This document shows, one piece after another, positions 8,559 to 17,229 of a stretch of 64,000 nt of DNA (the first letter of the stretch is position 1; every line of letters begins with the position of its first letter). Below the pieces are notes generated by a model that had not been told where the DNA came from, searched no databases, and was given only the letters and a program-made list of their open reading frames with translations. The translations under genes were made by a program, and so were the position numbers. The DNA is from Leifsonia shinshuensis (GTDB lineage Bacteria; Actinomycetota; Actinomycetes; Actinomycetales; Microbacteriaceae), in NCBI RefSeq assembly GCF_031456835.1, contig NZ_JAVDVK010000001.1, positions 124,001-188,000 on the forward strand, given 5' to 3'.

Positions 8559-9647
8559 ATGATCCCGCTGACCGTCGGAACGCGAGCGGAGGCGCCGGAT
8601 CGCCCGGCCGTGCTCGACGGATCCCGCTTCAACCGCCACACCTTCTGGTGCGGCCAGAGCGGATCCGGCAAGACCTACGCGCTGGGTGTGGTGCTCGAGC
8701 AGCTGCTCCTCGAGACGGAGCTGCCGTTGGCGGTGTTCGACCCCAACGCCGACTTCACCGAGCTCGCGCGCACGCGCGACGACGTCTCTCCGGCCGATGC
8801 GGCGCGGTGGGGCGAGCTCGACATCCGGGTCTTCCACTCCAGCACTCCCCGCGAACCGCAGCTCCGCATCCGCTACATCGACCTGAGCGTGCGGTCGAAG
8901 GCGTCGGTGGCGCGGCTCGACCCGATCGCCGACGAGGAGGAGTTCAACGCACTGCTGCACCTCGACGTCGGCCCGAAGGAGTTCTCGCGCGACACGTTCC
9001 TGCAGACCCTCGCCGCATCCAGCGACCCGGCGCGGCGCCGGCTCGGCCTCCGGATCGACAACCTCGGCATCCTGGACTGGCCGCTGTGGGCCTTCGGCGG
9101 AGCGTCCGTCACGGCGGAGGTGGAGCAGCGGCCGCCCGTGGTCGTGCTCGACGTCGGCGGGTTCTCGCACCCGGCGGAACCGCAGGCGGCGGCCCTGGGC
9201 ATCCTCGAGGACCTCTGGGAGCGGCGCATGGACCGCCGGCCGGTCCTCATCGTGATCGACGAGGCGCACAACTTCTGCCCGCCCGTCCCGCGGTCGAGCG
9301 TCGAGGCGCAGCTGACCGAGCAGCTCATCCAGATCGCGGCGGAGGGACGGAAGTTCGGCCTCTGGCTGTTCCTCAGCACGCAGCGGCCCACCAAGATCCA
9401 CCCGAACGTGCTCTCCCAGTGCGACAACCTGGGGCTGATGCGGATGAACTCGCCGCGCGATCTGGCCGAGCTCGCGGACGTGTTCGGGTTCGTGCCGCGG
9501 CAGCTGCTGGAGCAGTCGCCGTCGTTCCGCAAGGGGGAGGCGCTGTTCGCCGGGTCGTTCACCGACGAGCCGCAGCTGGTCCGGATCGGGCGCCGGCTGA
9601 CGGTCGAGGGTGGGAGCGACCTCTCGGTCGCCGCCCGCTCCGCCTGA
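8559..9647 (+). CDS. HerA/FtsK-like ATP-binding protein (DUF87 type)
   Basis: A 362-residue P-loop ATPase starting at the ATG at 8559, which has AGGAGA six bases upstream; a GTG at 8541 is less likely. Walker A is GQSGSGKT (residues 32-39), Walker B is VLIVIDEAHNFCPP (near 230), followed by a sensor-like LFLSTQRPTKIHP. This is the HerA/TraG-like RecA-fold ATPase layout, usually a ring-forming DNA pump. HerA often pairs with the nuclease NurA, but no nuclease gene lies beside it. The member is short and lacks an obvious HAS-barrel domain at the N-terminus. A DNA- or protein-translocating role is inferred from the family. Confidence 0.8.
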   Translation: MIPLTVGTRAEAPDRPAVLDGSRFNRHTFWCGQSGSGKTYALGVVLEQLLLETELPLAVFDPNADFTELARTRDDVSPADAARWGELDIRVFHSSTPREPQLRIRYIDLSVRSKASVARLDPIADEEEFNALLHLDVGPKEFSRDTFLQTLAASSDPARRRLGLRIDNLGILDWPLWAFGGASVTAEVEQRPPVVVLDVGGFSHPAEPQAAALGILEDLWERRMDRRPVLIVIDEAHNFCPPVPRSSVEAQLTEQLIQIAAEGRKFGLWLFLSTQRPTKIHPNVLSQCDNLGLMRMNSPRDLAELADVFGFVPRQLLEQSPSFRKGEALFAGSFTDEPQLVRIGRRLTVEGGSDLSVAARSA

Positions 9648-9679
9648 CCGGTCCCGGCCCGCTCAGCTCGGCCGGCCGC

Positions 9680-10942
9680 TCAGGCGCCGCTCGCGCCCTT
9701 GCCGTGCAGCTGCTGCCGTTCCGCCTTCCGCGCCACCGCGTCCTCCTTCATGAGCTCGCGGGTGTGGCGCAGGTCGCCGATGTACGGCCGCCACAAACGG
9801 GCCTGCGGGTCGGCGTCCACGAGGACGGCACGTATCAGCAGGGTGATCGGGATGGCGAGGATCGCGCCGATCGGCCCGAGCACCACCGCCCAGAACAGCA
9901 CGGCGAAGAAGGTGAGGGTCTGGCTGAGCGCCACCGCGTTGCCCACGACCTTGGGCTGGATGATGGACTGCACGACGGCGTTGACGACGCCGTAGATGAC
10001 GATGATCGCGATCACCGTGCCCCAGCCGCCGGTGAGGAAGCCGAACACCAGCGGGGGGACGAGGGCGACGAAGTACCCGACGTTCGGGATGAAGCTGCAC
10101 AGGAACGACAGGATCGCCCACAGCAGCGCCGCCGGGACGCCCAGCGCCCACAGCGCCAGGCCGTTGAGGATGCCCTGCACGACGCCGAGCACCGTGGTCA
10201 CCACCATGTAGCGGCGCACACCGTGCGCGAAGCTGCCCAGGGCGAAGACCAGGTTCGGCCGCGACGGCTCCAGCTGCTTCAGCAGCGTCGGCGTATAGGC
10301 GGCGTCGGCCGGCATCAGGATGAGCATGGTCAGCACGACCACCAGGAACGCGGTCAGGCTGAGCGCACTGCCCAGCAGCCCGGAGAAGAAGCCCAGGAAC
10401 TGCGACGGGTTGAAGCTCGACTTGATCTGCTGCACCTGCTCGGCGCCGAGGCCGATGGTCTGCGCCCATTCGCCCAGCTTGTCCCCGAACTCCTGCAGCT
10501 GCGGCTTGTACTGCGGCAGCATGCCGACGAACTGGGCGAGGGCGACGATCAGCAGGCCGATGAACCCGGCGAGCAGGGCGAAGACGGTCAGTGCGACCGC
10601 ACCCGTCGCGAGGCCGGAGGGCGTGCCGTGACGTTCCAGCCACACGCGCACCGGCTGGGCGCAGATGGTCAGGACGAGCGCCAGCAGCGTGGGCGCGAGG
10701 ATGCCCTTGATTCCGCCCATGCCCCAGGCGATGACGACGGACGCGGCGATGATCAGCAGGATCTTCAGGGCACGTCCGATACCCGCTCCGGAGCCCTCAT
10801 CGCTGTCCGGGCCCACGGGAGGCGCCTCCTCCACGCGGGTGCGACCGCGGCGGCGGAAGGGCCAGATCCCGCGTCGGGCGGGTGCCGCGGCGGGGAGCTC
10901 GGTCGCGGCGGGTGCGCCGGGGCCTGTCGATGCGTCGGTCAT
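9680..10942 (-). CDS. AI-2E family transporter (PerM-like)
   Basis: This 420-residue protein starts at the ATG at 10942 with GGGAGG five bases upstream. After a disordered, charged N-terminus (1-55) come about seven to eight membrane helices, with the family's large loop (about 130-210) and conserved blocks FIPNVGYFVALVPP and PKVVGNAVALSQTLTFF. Family members are permeases named after AI-2 export; some are cation/proton antiporters, so the substrate is uncertain. The Gly-Pro-rich C-terminus ends in a short charged tail. Confidence 0.85.
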   Translation of the reverse strand: MTDASTGPGAPAATELPAAAPARRGIWPFRRRGRTRVEEAPPVGPDSDEGSGAGIGRALKILLIIAASVVIAWGMGGIKGILAPTLLALVLTICAQPVRVWLERHGTPSGLATGAVALTVFALLAGFIGLLIVALAQFVGMLPQYKPQLQEFGDKLGEWAQTIGLGAEQVQQIKSSFNPSQFLGFFSGLLGSALSLTAFLVVVLTMLILMPADAAYTPTLLKQLEPSRPNLVFALGSFAHGVRRYMVVTTVLGVVQGILNGLALWALGVPAALLWAILSFLCSFIPNVGYFVALVPPLVFGFLTGGWGTVIAIIVIYGVVNAVVQSIIQPKVVGNAVALSQTLTFFAVLFWAVVLGPIGAILAIPITLLIRAVLVDADPQARLWRPYIGDLRHTRELMKEDAVARKAERQQLHGKGASGA

Positions 10943-10974
10943 GATGCCTCCCGATCGGTGGTGGCCGCGGCGGC

Positions 10975-11020
10975 GCCGGACGGCCGGGCGGGAGGATCGG
11001 CGCCCTCCCGGCCGTCCGGC
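10975..11020 (-). terminator. GC-rich hairpin after the SHOCT gene
   Basis: A perfect 14-base stem (GCCGGACGGCCGGG at 10975-10988 pairs with 11007-11020) lies 8 bases beyond the stop of the gene ending at 11028. There is no T-tract, as is common in high-GC actinobacteria. Confidence 0.55.
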
Positions 11021-11027
11021 AGGCGGA

Positions 11028-11516
11028 TCACACGGTGGGGGCGGCCGGGGGAGCGGTCGGCGGGACCGTCGGTGCGGCTGCGGCCGGTGCGGCCGTGGGT
11101 GCGGCGGGGCCGGTGGCGCCGCCGGTGTGCTGACCGGAGAGCGCCCGTGCCTTCAGGTGCGCGAACTCCTCCGGGGTGATGGCGCCGCTGTCGAGCAGCG
11201 CCTTGGCCTTCGAGATCTCATCGGCCGGGCTCGAGTGCGCGACCTGGCGGATGTAGTCGTCCGTGGCGGACTGCATCTGCCGGGCCTCCCGCTGGTTCCG
11301 CTCGGCCATCCCGGGCCCGCGCGCGATCAGGTAGACCAGCGCGGTGAGGAACGGCACGAAGATCAGGAAGATGATCCACACGGCCTTCCACCACCCGTTC
11401 AGCTTGTGGTCGCGGAACAGGTCGCTGATGATCGCGAACAGCGCGAACAGATACGCCACGAAGGCGAAGCTCCAGAAGAAGAGCCAGACGACGCTCCAGA
11501 AGTTGCTCCAGTCCAT
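11028..11516 (-). CDS. membrane protein with PLDc_N-like segment and SHOCT domain
   Basis: A 162-residue protein with two membrane segments (about 8-33 and 45-66), a PLDc_N-type arrangement with WWKAVWIIFLIFVPFLTALVYLI. A SHOCT short helical domain follows (about 98-125: DEISKAKALLDSGAITPEEFAHLKARAL). The C-terminus is a low-complexity Ala/Pro/Thr tail. SHOCT domains usually mediate oligomerisation. The start at 11516 has a GGGGAG ribosome binding site. It is a single gene before the AI-2E gene on the same strand. Confidence 0.75.
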   Translation of the reverse strand: MDWSNFWSVVWLFFWSFAFVAYLFALFAIISDLFRDHKLNGWWKAVWIIFLIFVPFLTALVYLIARGPGMAERNQREARQMQSATDDYIRQVAHSSPADEISKAKALLDSGAITPEEFAHLKARALSGQHTGGATGPAAPTAAPAAAAPTVPPTAPPAAPTV

Positions 11517-11619
11517 GATGGACTCCCCTCTCCACTCCAGCTCGCATGTCTGGACGTGCGGTGAGAGTAACCCGGCGTGCGTTCACGCGGCTAGTGGGTA
11601 ATTCCGGAGCGCTCCGGGG

Positions 11620-12498
11620 TCAGCCGACGGCCTCCAGTTCGGCTGTCAGGCGGTCCACGATCTCGGAGGCCAGGTAGCCCAGGCGGCCGACGCGGGCGCT
11701 CAGCGACCGGCCCGCCGCGGCGTGCAGTGCTGTGCCCCAGACCGCGGCCTGCAGCGGTTCCGCGCCCCGTGCCGCGAGACCGGTGATGGCACCGGCCAGG
11801 GCGTCGCCGCTGCCCGAGGTGCCGAGCCCGACCTCCCCGTCGCCCACCGTGAGCAGCCGCCCGTCGGGTGAGGCCACCCTCCCGAAGCAGGACACGACCG
11901 CCCCGTACCGCCGCGCCAGTTCGCGCGCGTCGGCGTCGAGGTCGTCCGTCTCGCGGCCGAGCAGGCGCGCGGCCTCCTCGGTGTTGGGGGTGAGGATGCG
12001 GGGGCCGGTGCCCGCGAGCCGCGGATGCCCGGCGAGCGCTCCGAGGGCGTACGCGTCGAGCACGAGGACGGTGTCGCGCCCGGCCGCCCGAGCGGCGCGG
12101 GGGAGCATCCGTGCGGTCTCCGCGGCGTCGTCGAGCCCGGGACCGAGCAGCACCGCGTCCGCCCCGGCGAGATCGTCCGCCGCGGCCCGGACGCCGGCTC
12201 CGCGGATACTGCCCGCGGATGTCTCCGGGAGGGGGACGACACCGCTCTCGGGCACGGCGACGGCGACCTGGGCGGCCACCGACCGGCCGACGGCGAGGGT
12301 GAGCCTCCCGGCGCCCACGCGGAGCGCCGCCCGGCCGGCGAGCATCGCGGCGCCGGGGGAGCGGAGGGCGCCGCCGACGACGAGCACCTCGCCGCGGGAT
12401 CGCTTGGAGCCGCTCGGCTCGGGCAGCGGCCAGGACCGGAGCAGCTCGGGCGTGACCTCCTCCGCCGGGGGCAGCGTCCGACGCGCGCGCTCAGGCAT
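11620..12498 (-). CDS. nnrD: ADP-dependent NAD(P)H-hydrate dehydratase
   Basis: This 292-residue protein belongs to the YjeF C-terminal/carbohydrate kinase family. It has GEVLVVGGALRSPGAAMLAGRAALRVGAGRLTL-type N-terminal blocks (from about residue 37), LTPNTEEAARLL, and the ADP-binding GTSGSGDALAGAI loop near residue 235. It repairs damaged NADHX and NADPHX in the cytosol. It lacks the epimerase (YjeF_N/NnrE) half and no separate epimerase is visible nearby. The start overlaps the phosphatase gene by 8 bases, so it is the last gene of a coupled three-gene operon. Confidence 0.85.
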   Translation of the reverse strand: MPERARRTLPPAEEVTPELLRSWPLPEPSGSKRSRGEVLVVGGALRSPGAAMLAGRAALRVGAGRLTLAVGRSVAAQVAVAVPESGVVPLPETSAGSIRGAGVRAAADDLAGADAVLLGPGLDDAAETARMLPRAARAAGRDTVLVLDAYALGALAGHPRLAGTGPRILTPNTEEAARLLGRETDDLDADARELARRYGAVVSCFGRVASPDGRLLTVGDGEVGLGTSGSGDALAGAITGLAARGAEPLQAAVWGTALHAAAGRSLSARVGRLGYLASEIVDRLTAELEAVG

Positions 12499-13222
12499 CG
12501 GTGCGCGCCTCTCCGGGGTGCTCCGTCGACGGCAGCCCCGCGGCGGCCAGGTGGGCGTCGTCGGCGAACGTGCGCAGGCTCCAGCCGCCGCCACCGTCGC
12601 CGCCGTCGTTCCGCAGCTCGGTCACCGAGGCGTTGGCGACCGGATGCGTCAGCAGGTGCTCGGCCAGCTGCGCCTCGGTCATGCGCAGCAGCACATAAAG
12701 GAACAGGCTCACGACCGCGTCGTGCGCGAAGACGACCACGACGCCGTCGGGACCGCTGTCGGCCATCGCGTCGCGCAGGAACGAGCGGATGCGCAGCGCG
12801 ACATCCGTCCACGCCTCGCCGCCCGGCGGCCGGTAGTAGAACTTGCCGGTCCAGCGGCGGCGCTCCGCCTCCAGCGGCAGCCGTCGCTCGACGCCGATGG
12901 CGGTCAGGCGGTCGAGGATGCCGAGCTCTCGGTCGCGGAGCCGTTCGTCGAGACGCAGCGGCACCTCCTCGCCGAGCGCGAACCGCGCGGTCTGGATCGC
13001 GCGCCGGTAGGGCGAGCTGTAGAGCACGGCATCCGCGGGCAGCGCCCCCCGGAGCCGGGCTCCGAGGGCCGACGCCTGCAGCTCGCCGAGCGGCGAGAGG
13101 GTCACATCGGGGTCGCGCGCGTCGACGGCGATGACCTCGGCGCCGGCGGCCTCGGCCGCCGCGGCCGCGACGTTCGCCGTGCTCTCGCCGTGACGGATCA
13201 GGAGCAGGGTGCGGGCGGTCAT
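12491..13222 (-). CDS. histidine phosphatase family protein
   Basis: A 243-residue phosphoglycerate-mutase-like protein. The phosphohistidine motif LIRHGES is at residues 8-14; the second catalytic arm is VVVFAHDAVV (about 183). The typical YSSPYRRAIQTA block is present. The substrate is not predictable. The start shares ATGA with the stop of the toroid-fold gene, and the end overlaps nnrD. Confidence 0.85.
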   Translation of the reverse strand: MTARTLLLIRHGESTANVAAAAAEAAGAEVIAVDARDPDVTLSPLGELQASALGARLRGALPADAVLYSSPYRRAIQTARFALGEEVPLRLDERLRDRELGILDRLTAIGVERRLPLEAERRRWTGKFYYRPPGGEAWTDVALRIRSFLRDAMADSGPDGVVVVFAHDAVVSLFLYVLLRMTEAQLAEHLLTHPVANASVTELRNDGGDGGGGWSLRTFADDAHLAAAGLPSTEHPGEARTDA

Positions 13223-14157
13223 GCCGTGGACTGTACGCCCGCCCAGTCGAGCACGCGCAAGGCCCGCAGCGTGATCCAGCGGCTCGGCTCGCCGACGGTC
13301 TCCATCGGCACGGCCGGCCGCCCGGGGAGCAGGCGGTCGAGCGACCAGCGGCCGTCCGGCCGTCGCCGGGAGGCCACGTGCGCGACCGCCTCGGCGAGAC
13401 GGTCGTCGTACGGCACGCCCGCGGTGCGCAGGTGGTCGAGGCCGCGTAGCACGTCGTAGTGCCAGTAGTACGGGAAGGCGAACTCCAGCCACGCGTCGTC
13501 GATGATCTCCCCGGTGGTCTTGCGCCGCATCAGGCCGCGCTCCAGCAGGTACTCCTGGCCGCCGCGCAACGGCTCGGCCACATCCGTCGGTCCGCCGGCG
13601 TCGCGGTACGCGGCCAGCGCCTCCACGACGCAGATCGTGCTGTGGAACGACCCCGGGTCGTCGAGCGTGTCGGCGTAGCAGTTCCAGCCGCCGTCGGTCT
13701 GCTGCCCGTCGAGGAGCTTCCCCAGGATGGTCTCCGACGCGAAGCCGAGCGGCGCGGCGGCGGTGAGCACCCGTCCGTTGATGCACGGCTCGACCTCTCC
13801 GTCGAAGAACGGAGCGTGCTCCCACTCCTCGCCCCAGTCGACGCCCTCGGCGGTGCGCGCGGCGGCGGCCCGCGTGCGCTCGCAGTCGGCGCCCAGCAGC
13901 ACCAGCAGCAGGAGCACGGAGTCCGTCGCATCCCGGTCCTGCGGCTTCCACACCGTGCCGCCCCAGGTGCCGCCGGGATCCTGCGCGTCGAGCAGCTGCG
14001 CACCCCAACCGTGGCGCTCGACCTTCTCACGCTCGGCCGCGACCTCGTCCGGGTCGGCCCCCACCACGTCCCGCAGCGTCTGCCAGCGGATGGACGGGTC
14101 CCCCTCGAGGAGCCAGCGGACGGTCGCGTCGTCCCGGCTCCTGCCGTTCTCGCTCAT
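13219..14157 (-). CDS. prenyltransferase/squalene-cyclase-like toroid protein
   Basis: A 312-residue soluble protein starting at MSENGRSRDD. It carries repeated motifs of the alpha/alpha-toroid fold: QDPGGTWGG, QQTDGGWNCYAD and RRRPDGRWSLDRLL (QW-like repeats). The catalytic DxDD motif of squalene cyclases is not seen, so cyclase activity is doubtful. Proteins of this kind are common, uncharacterised actinobacterial 'squalene cyclase' homologues. It leads the operon with a histidine phosphatase and nnrD, and the -10 element at 14165-14170 would give a leaderless mRNA. Confidence 0.7.
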   Translation of the reverse strand: MSENGRSRDDATVRWLLEGDPSIRWQTLRDVVGADPDEVAAEREKVERHGWGAQLLDAQDPGGTWGGTVWKPQDRDATDSVLLLLVLLGADCERTRAAAARTAEGVDWGEEWEHAPFFDGEVEPCINGRVLTAAAPLGFASETILGKLLDGQQTDGGWNCYADTLDDPGSFHSTICVVEALAAYRDAGGPTDVAEPLRGGQEYLLERGLMRRKTTGEIIDDAWLEFAFPYYWHYDVLRGLDHLRTAGVPYDDRLAEAVAHVASRRRPDGRWSLDRLLPGRPAVPMETVGEPSRWITLRALRVLDWAGVQSTA

Positions 14158-14164
14158 GCCGGAG

Positions 14165-14170
14165 AGGTTA
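14165..14170 (-). promoter_or_regulatory. -10 element of a leaderless promoter
   Basis: On the minus strand TAACCT (TAnnnT) stands seven bases before the ATG at 14157. It overlaps the last codons of the XRE regulator gene, so the toroid operon can be read independently of it. Confidence 0.5.
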
Positions 14171-15040
14171 GCCCTCGCCGCCGACATGCGCAGCAGGGGA
14201 GCCGCCGAACGACTGGGTTCCCAGCACGCCCAGCAGCGCCAGCTTCTCGGCCGCCTCGCTGCGCGGCGGGGCGGTCAGCACGAGCAGGCACTGCGACTGG
14301 TCCTCGGTGAACAGCGCCTGGCAGTCCAGCTCGATCGGACCGAGCTCGGCGTGGATGAGCGTCTTGTGGTCCTCGAACCGGCGGGCGACCTCGTGGCGCT
14401 CCCACAGCTCCGCGAACTCCGGGCTCTCGGCGAGCAGCGCGCGCACCAGTTCTCCGGCGCGCGAGCGCGGCCCCATCGCGCCGTAGGCGTCGCGGAGCGA
14501 GGCGACCTGTGCGCGGCTCTGGCGGGCGCGGTCCTCCTCCGGGTACTGTGCCCGCGCGTTCTCCGGGTCGGTGAACCAGCGGTAGTACTCGCTGCGAGCC
14601 AGGCCCGTGTAGCCGGATCGGTCGCCGAGCAGCGCCACCGCCATCCGGTTCTGCACCAGTGCCTCCCCGAGGTTCGAGAGCACGAGGGCGGGCGTGTCGT
14701 CGAGCCGGTCGAGGACCCGCTGCAGCGCCGGGGAGACGTGGGCGCCGCCCGAGAACCGGTCCGGGGTGTTGTGGCCGGCGACCCGGTAGAGGTAGTCGCG
14801 CTCGTCGTCGGTGAGGCGCAGCGCGCGGGCGAGCGACGACAGCATCTGCTCGCTCGGCTGCGGGCCGCGCCGCTGCTCCAGCCGCGTGTAATAGTCGGTC
14901 GACATGGCGGCGAGCAGGGCGACCTCCTCGCGGCGGAGGCCGGGCGCGCGGCGGCGGGCGCCCTCGCTCAAGCCCACGTCGGACGGGCGCAGGCTCTCCC
15001 GGTGGCGACGGAGGAAGTCGGCGAGGGCGGCACGATCCAT
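14168..15040 (-). CDS. XRE-family regulator with MmyB-like ligand domain
   Basis: This 290-residue regulator has an N-terminal helix-turn-helix (about 5-75: RRAPGLRREEVALLAAMSTDYYTRLEQRRG), then an MmyB-like PAS-type ligand domain (about 100-275) with VLSNLGEALVQNRMA and YYRWFTDPENARAQYP. In this family the C-terminal domain is thought to bind a fatty-acid-like ligand. It is transcribed away from an SDR gene, and a palindrome between them is the probable operator. This divergent pairing is common in actinobacteria, so the regulator most likely represses the SDR gene and itself. Confidence 0.85.
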   Translation of the reverse strand: MDRAALADFLRRHRESLRPSDVGLSEGARRRAPGLRREEVALLAAMSTDYYTRLEQRRGPQPSEQMLSSLARALRLTDDERDYLYRVAGHNTPDRFSGGAHVSPALQRVLDRLDDTPALVLSNLGEALVQNRMAVALLGDRSGYTGLARSEYYRWFTDPENARAQYPEEDRARQSRAQVASLRDAYGAMGPRSRAGELVRALLAESPEFAELWERHEVARRFEDHKTLIHAELGPIELDCQALFTEDQSQCLLVLTAPPRSEAAEKLALLGVLGTQSFGGSPAAHVGGEG

Positions 15041-15072
15041 CCCTCCATGATGCCGCCCCGCCCGGCGGCGAA

Positions 15073-15093
15073 CCAGGGATCGCGGATCCCTGG
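15073..15093. promoter_or_regulatory. palindromic operator of the XRE/SDR divergon
   Basis: CCAGGGATC at 15073-15081 and GATCCCTGG at 15085-15093 form a perfect 9-base inverted repeat with a 3-base spacer. It lies between the divergent starts at 15040 and 15142, the expected place for a dimeric XRE repressor. Binding is inferred. Confidence 0.7.
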
Positions 15094-15141
15094 ATGAACG
15101 GTCCGCTTCCTCCGCTCCGTCAGCCGCCCGACAGTGGAGGC

Positions 15142-15918
15142 ATGAACATCACAGGGAACACCGTCTTCATCCCCGGAGCCACCAGCGGCATCGGGCTCGC
15201 CCTCGCCGTCGCCCTGAAGGAGCGCGGCAACACGGTCATCGTCGGCGGACGCCGCACCGAGCTGCTCGAGCGGATCGCCGCCGAGCACCCCGGCATCGGC
15301 ACCGTCCGCATCGACACCGCCGACGCCGACAGCATCCGCGAGGCCGCCGCCGAGGTGCTCGCGGCGCACCCGGATCTCAACGTGCTGATCGCCATGGCCG
15401 GGATCATGCGCGTCGAGGACTGGCACACGCCGGCCGGCTTCCTCGAGTCCGCCGAGGAGGTCGTCACGACCAACCTGCTCGGCCCGATCCGGCTCATCGC
15501 CGCGTTCGTGGAGCACCTCCGGACGCAGCCCGACGCCACCATCGTGACCGTCTCCTCAGGCCTCGCGTTCACGCCGCTGAAGGTCACCCCGAGCTACAAC
15601 GCGAGCAAGGCCGGCATCCACATGCTGAGCGAGAGCCTCCGCCTCCAGCTGGCCGACACGTCGGTGCGCGTCGTCGAGCTCGAGCCGCCCGCGGTGCGCA
15701 CGGGCCTCCTGCCCGGTCAGGAGGAGAGCGAGTTCGCGATGCCGCTCGACGAGTTCGTCGCCGAGGTGATGCAGCTCATCGAGACGCAGCCGGACGCGAA
15801 GGAGCTGCAGGTCGAGCGCGTCAAGTTCCTGCGCTACGGAGAGGCCCGCGGCGACTACGACCGCGTGGTCGAGGTGCTCAACGCCTCCGACCCGCACGCA
15901 CGGGACGCAGCGGCCTGA
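15142..15918 (+). CDS. SDR-family oxidoreductase (DltE-like)
   Basis: This 258-residue classical short-chain dehydrogenase starts at the ATG at 15142, with GGAGG in front of it; an upstream in-frame start would run through the operator. The cofactor motif GATSGIG is at residues 12-18, the Ser of VTVSSGLAF near 138, and YNASKAG (Tyr-Lys pair) near 150. The active site is complete. Members beside MmyB-type regulators are often annotated DltE-like; the substrate is unknown. Expression is probably controlled through the palindrome upstream. Confidence 0.88.
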   Translation: MNITGNTVFIPGATSGIGLALAVALKERGNTVIVGGRRTELLERIAAEHPGIGTVRIDTADADSIREAAAEVLAAHPDLNVLIAMAGIMRVEDWHTPAGFLESAEEVVTTNLLGPIRLIAAFVEHLRTQPDATIVTVSSGLAFTPLKVTPSYNASKAGIHMLSESLRLQLADTSVRVVELEPPAVRTGLLPGQEESEFAMPLDEFVAEVMQLIETQPDAKELQVERVKFLRYGEARGDYDRVVEVLNASDPHARDAAA

Positions 15919-15942
15919 GCGACCGGCCGCGCGGTGCGACCA

Positions 15943-15976
15943 CGGCCGGGCCCGCGGAGCACCGCGCGCCCGGCCG
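15943..15976. terminator. bidirectional hairpin between convergent genes
   Basis: CGGCCGGGC (15943-15951) pairs with GCCCGGCCG (15968-15976), with an inner GCGG/CCGC pairing. It sits in the 60-base gap between genes that end at 15918 and 15979 and suits termination from both sides. Confidence 0.5.
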
Positions 15977-15978
15977 GG

Positions 15979-17067
15979 TCACCCCCGTGCCCCCGCTCCG
16001 CTCACGCGGAGGAACACGGTCAGCCAGCCGAACACGATCACACCGGCGACCAGCTCGGTCGCGGTGAGCACGTAATAGCCGGTGACGAAGAAGACGGCGA
16101 CCAGCACGATCACGCCGAACGACACGTAACCGAAGACGAAGAACGAGCGCGGCGCACCCGGGAGGGCGGGCCGGACCCAGAACACGAGCAGCGCGAACGC
16201 GATCAGCATGCCGACCGCCGACACGTTGTGCAGGATCTGCGACACATCCAGCGGGAACAGCCCGACCCCGGCCAGCAGCACGCCGATCAGGATGAGGCAC
16301 ACGCGCACCCGGAGGAGCCGCGGCCGCTGCTCGGGCTCGACGCCGGTGAGGTCGGTGGCGTAGCGCGCGATCGCCGCCATCATCAGACCCGCGACGATCA
16401 GCGTCAGGTTGAACGTCAACGACGAGACCGTGTTCGACATGCCGAGCGCGCTCAGGTGGTACTGCCACCAGTGCGGGTCCGGGGCGCTGAGCATGGCGGC
16501 GATGATGCCGACGATCGCGAAGACGGCGAGCACGGTCGACAGCCGCATCAGGTCTATACGGGTCGCCGAGAGGAACACCGCGTAGGCCGTCACACCTACG
16601 GCGACCCCCGCCAGCGCGGTCGCGGAGACGGCGTAGACGGTCGCGTCCGTGAATCCGTCGGCGAGCACCGCGCCGAGGGCGAGCCAGCCGAGAAGGGCGA
16701 TGATGCCGTGCGCGATGCCGATCACGATCGTGTCGAAGACGGCGGAGGCGGTGACTGCCCGGCGCGCCGGATGGTCGCCGGCCGGCTGCCGGCTCGGGCT
16801 TCCGCCGAACGGGGTCAGCGCATCCCGGTGCCAGAGACGGCCGACGACGTAGGCCACCACGCCGACGACGCCGGCGGCCAGCGCCGTGAACTGGGAGACC
16901 GAGCCGGGGCCGGCGATCGGGAGCGACCGGCCCCAGAAGAACGGCAGCGACGCCAGCGCGCCGAGCACCAGGGCGGCGCCCCCGACCACGATCGCAGCGC
17001 CCTCCAGATTGAGCGCGGCGGCGCGTGCCGTCACGCGTTCGGTGCTCCGCTGCCGGGTCTCGGTCAT
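15979..17067 (-). CDS. DUF998-like multi-pass membrane protein
   Basis: This 362-residue protein has about nine hydrophobic segments in two blocks. The block DPHWWQYHLSALGMSNTVSSLTFNLTLI matches the DUF998 family, in which an HLS.L.G motif follows the helices. A long hydrophilic loop (about 80-105) separates the first two helices from the rest. The start is the ATG at 17067; a GTG three codons upstream is possible. The family has no assigned function. It is transcribed divergently from the GH15 gene. Confidence 0.75.
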   Translation of the reverse strand: MTETRQRSTERVTARAAALNLEGAAIVVGGAALVLGALASLPFFWGRSLPIAGPGSVSQFTALAAGVVGVVAYVVGRLWHRDALTPFGGSPSRQPAGDHPARRAVTASAVFDTIVIGIAHGIIALLGWLALGAVLADGFTDATVYAVSATALAGVAVGVTAYAVFLSATRIDLMRLSTVLAVFAIVGIIAAMLSAPDPHWWQYHLSALGMSNTVSSLTFNLTLIVAGLMMAAIARYATDLTGVEPEQRPRLLRVRVCLILIGVLLAGVGLFPLDVSQILHNVSAVGMLIAFALLVFWVRPALPGAPRSFFVFGYVSFGVIVLVAVFFVTGYYVLTATELVAGVIVFGWLTVFLRVSGAGARG

Positions 17068-17186
17068 GGCGTCCACCCCTCTTCGGCCGCATGATGCCTC
17101 GCGCGGGGTGGCCCGGGCAAGACAGCGCAGATCCGGCCGTGCCGCGCGACCTCCGTGGTGCCTTCCCGCGCTCGCGAGACCGGCGT

Positions 17187-17192
17187 TAGCAT
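17187..17192 (+). promoter_or_regulatory. -10 element for the GH15 gene
   Basis: TAGCAT matches TAnnnT. Transcription would begin near 17199 and give a leader of about 30 bases with a GGAAGGGG ribosome binding site. This argues for the ATG at 17230 and against the upstream in-frame starts at 17155 and 17191. Confidence 0.45.
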
Positions 17193-17229
17193 GCGCGCGA
17201 GACCGGGTCCCCGGCCGGAAGGGGCGGAC

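Noticed and set aside
8093..11179. A 1028-codon plus-strand open frame
   Set aside because: It runs across several well-supported genes on both strands with Arg/Gly/Pro-rich nonsense composition, a usual artefact of very high GC.
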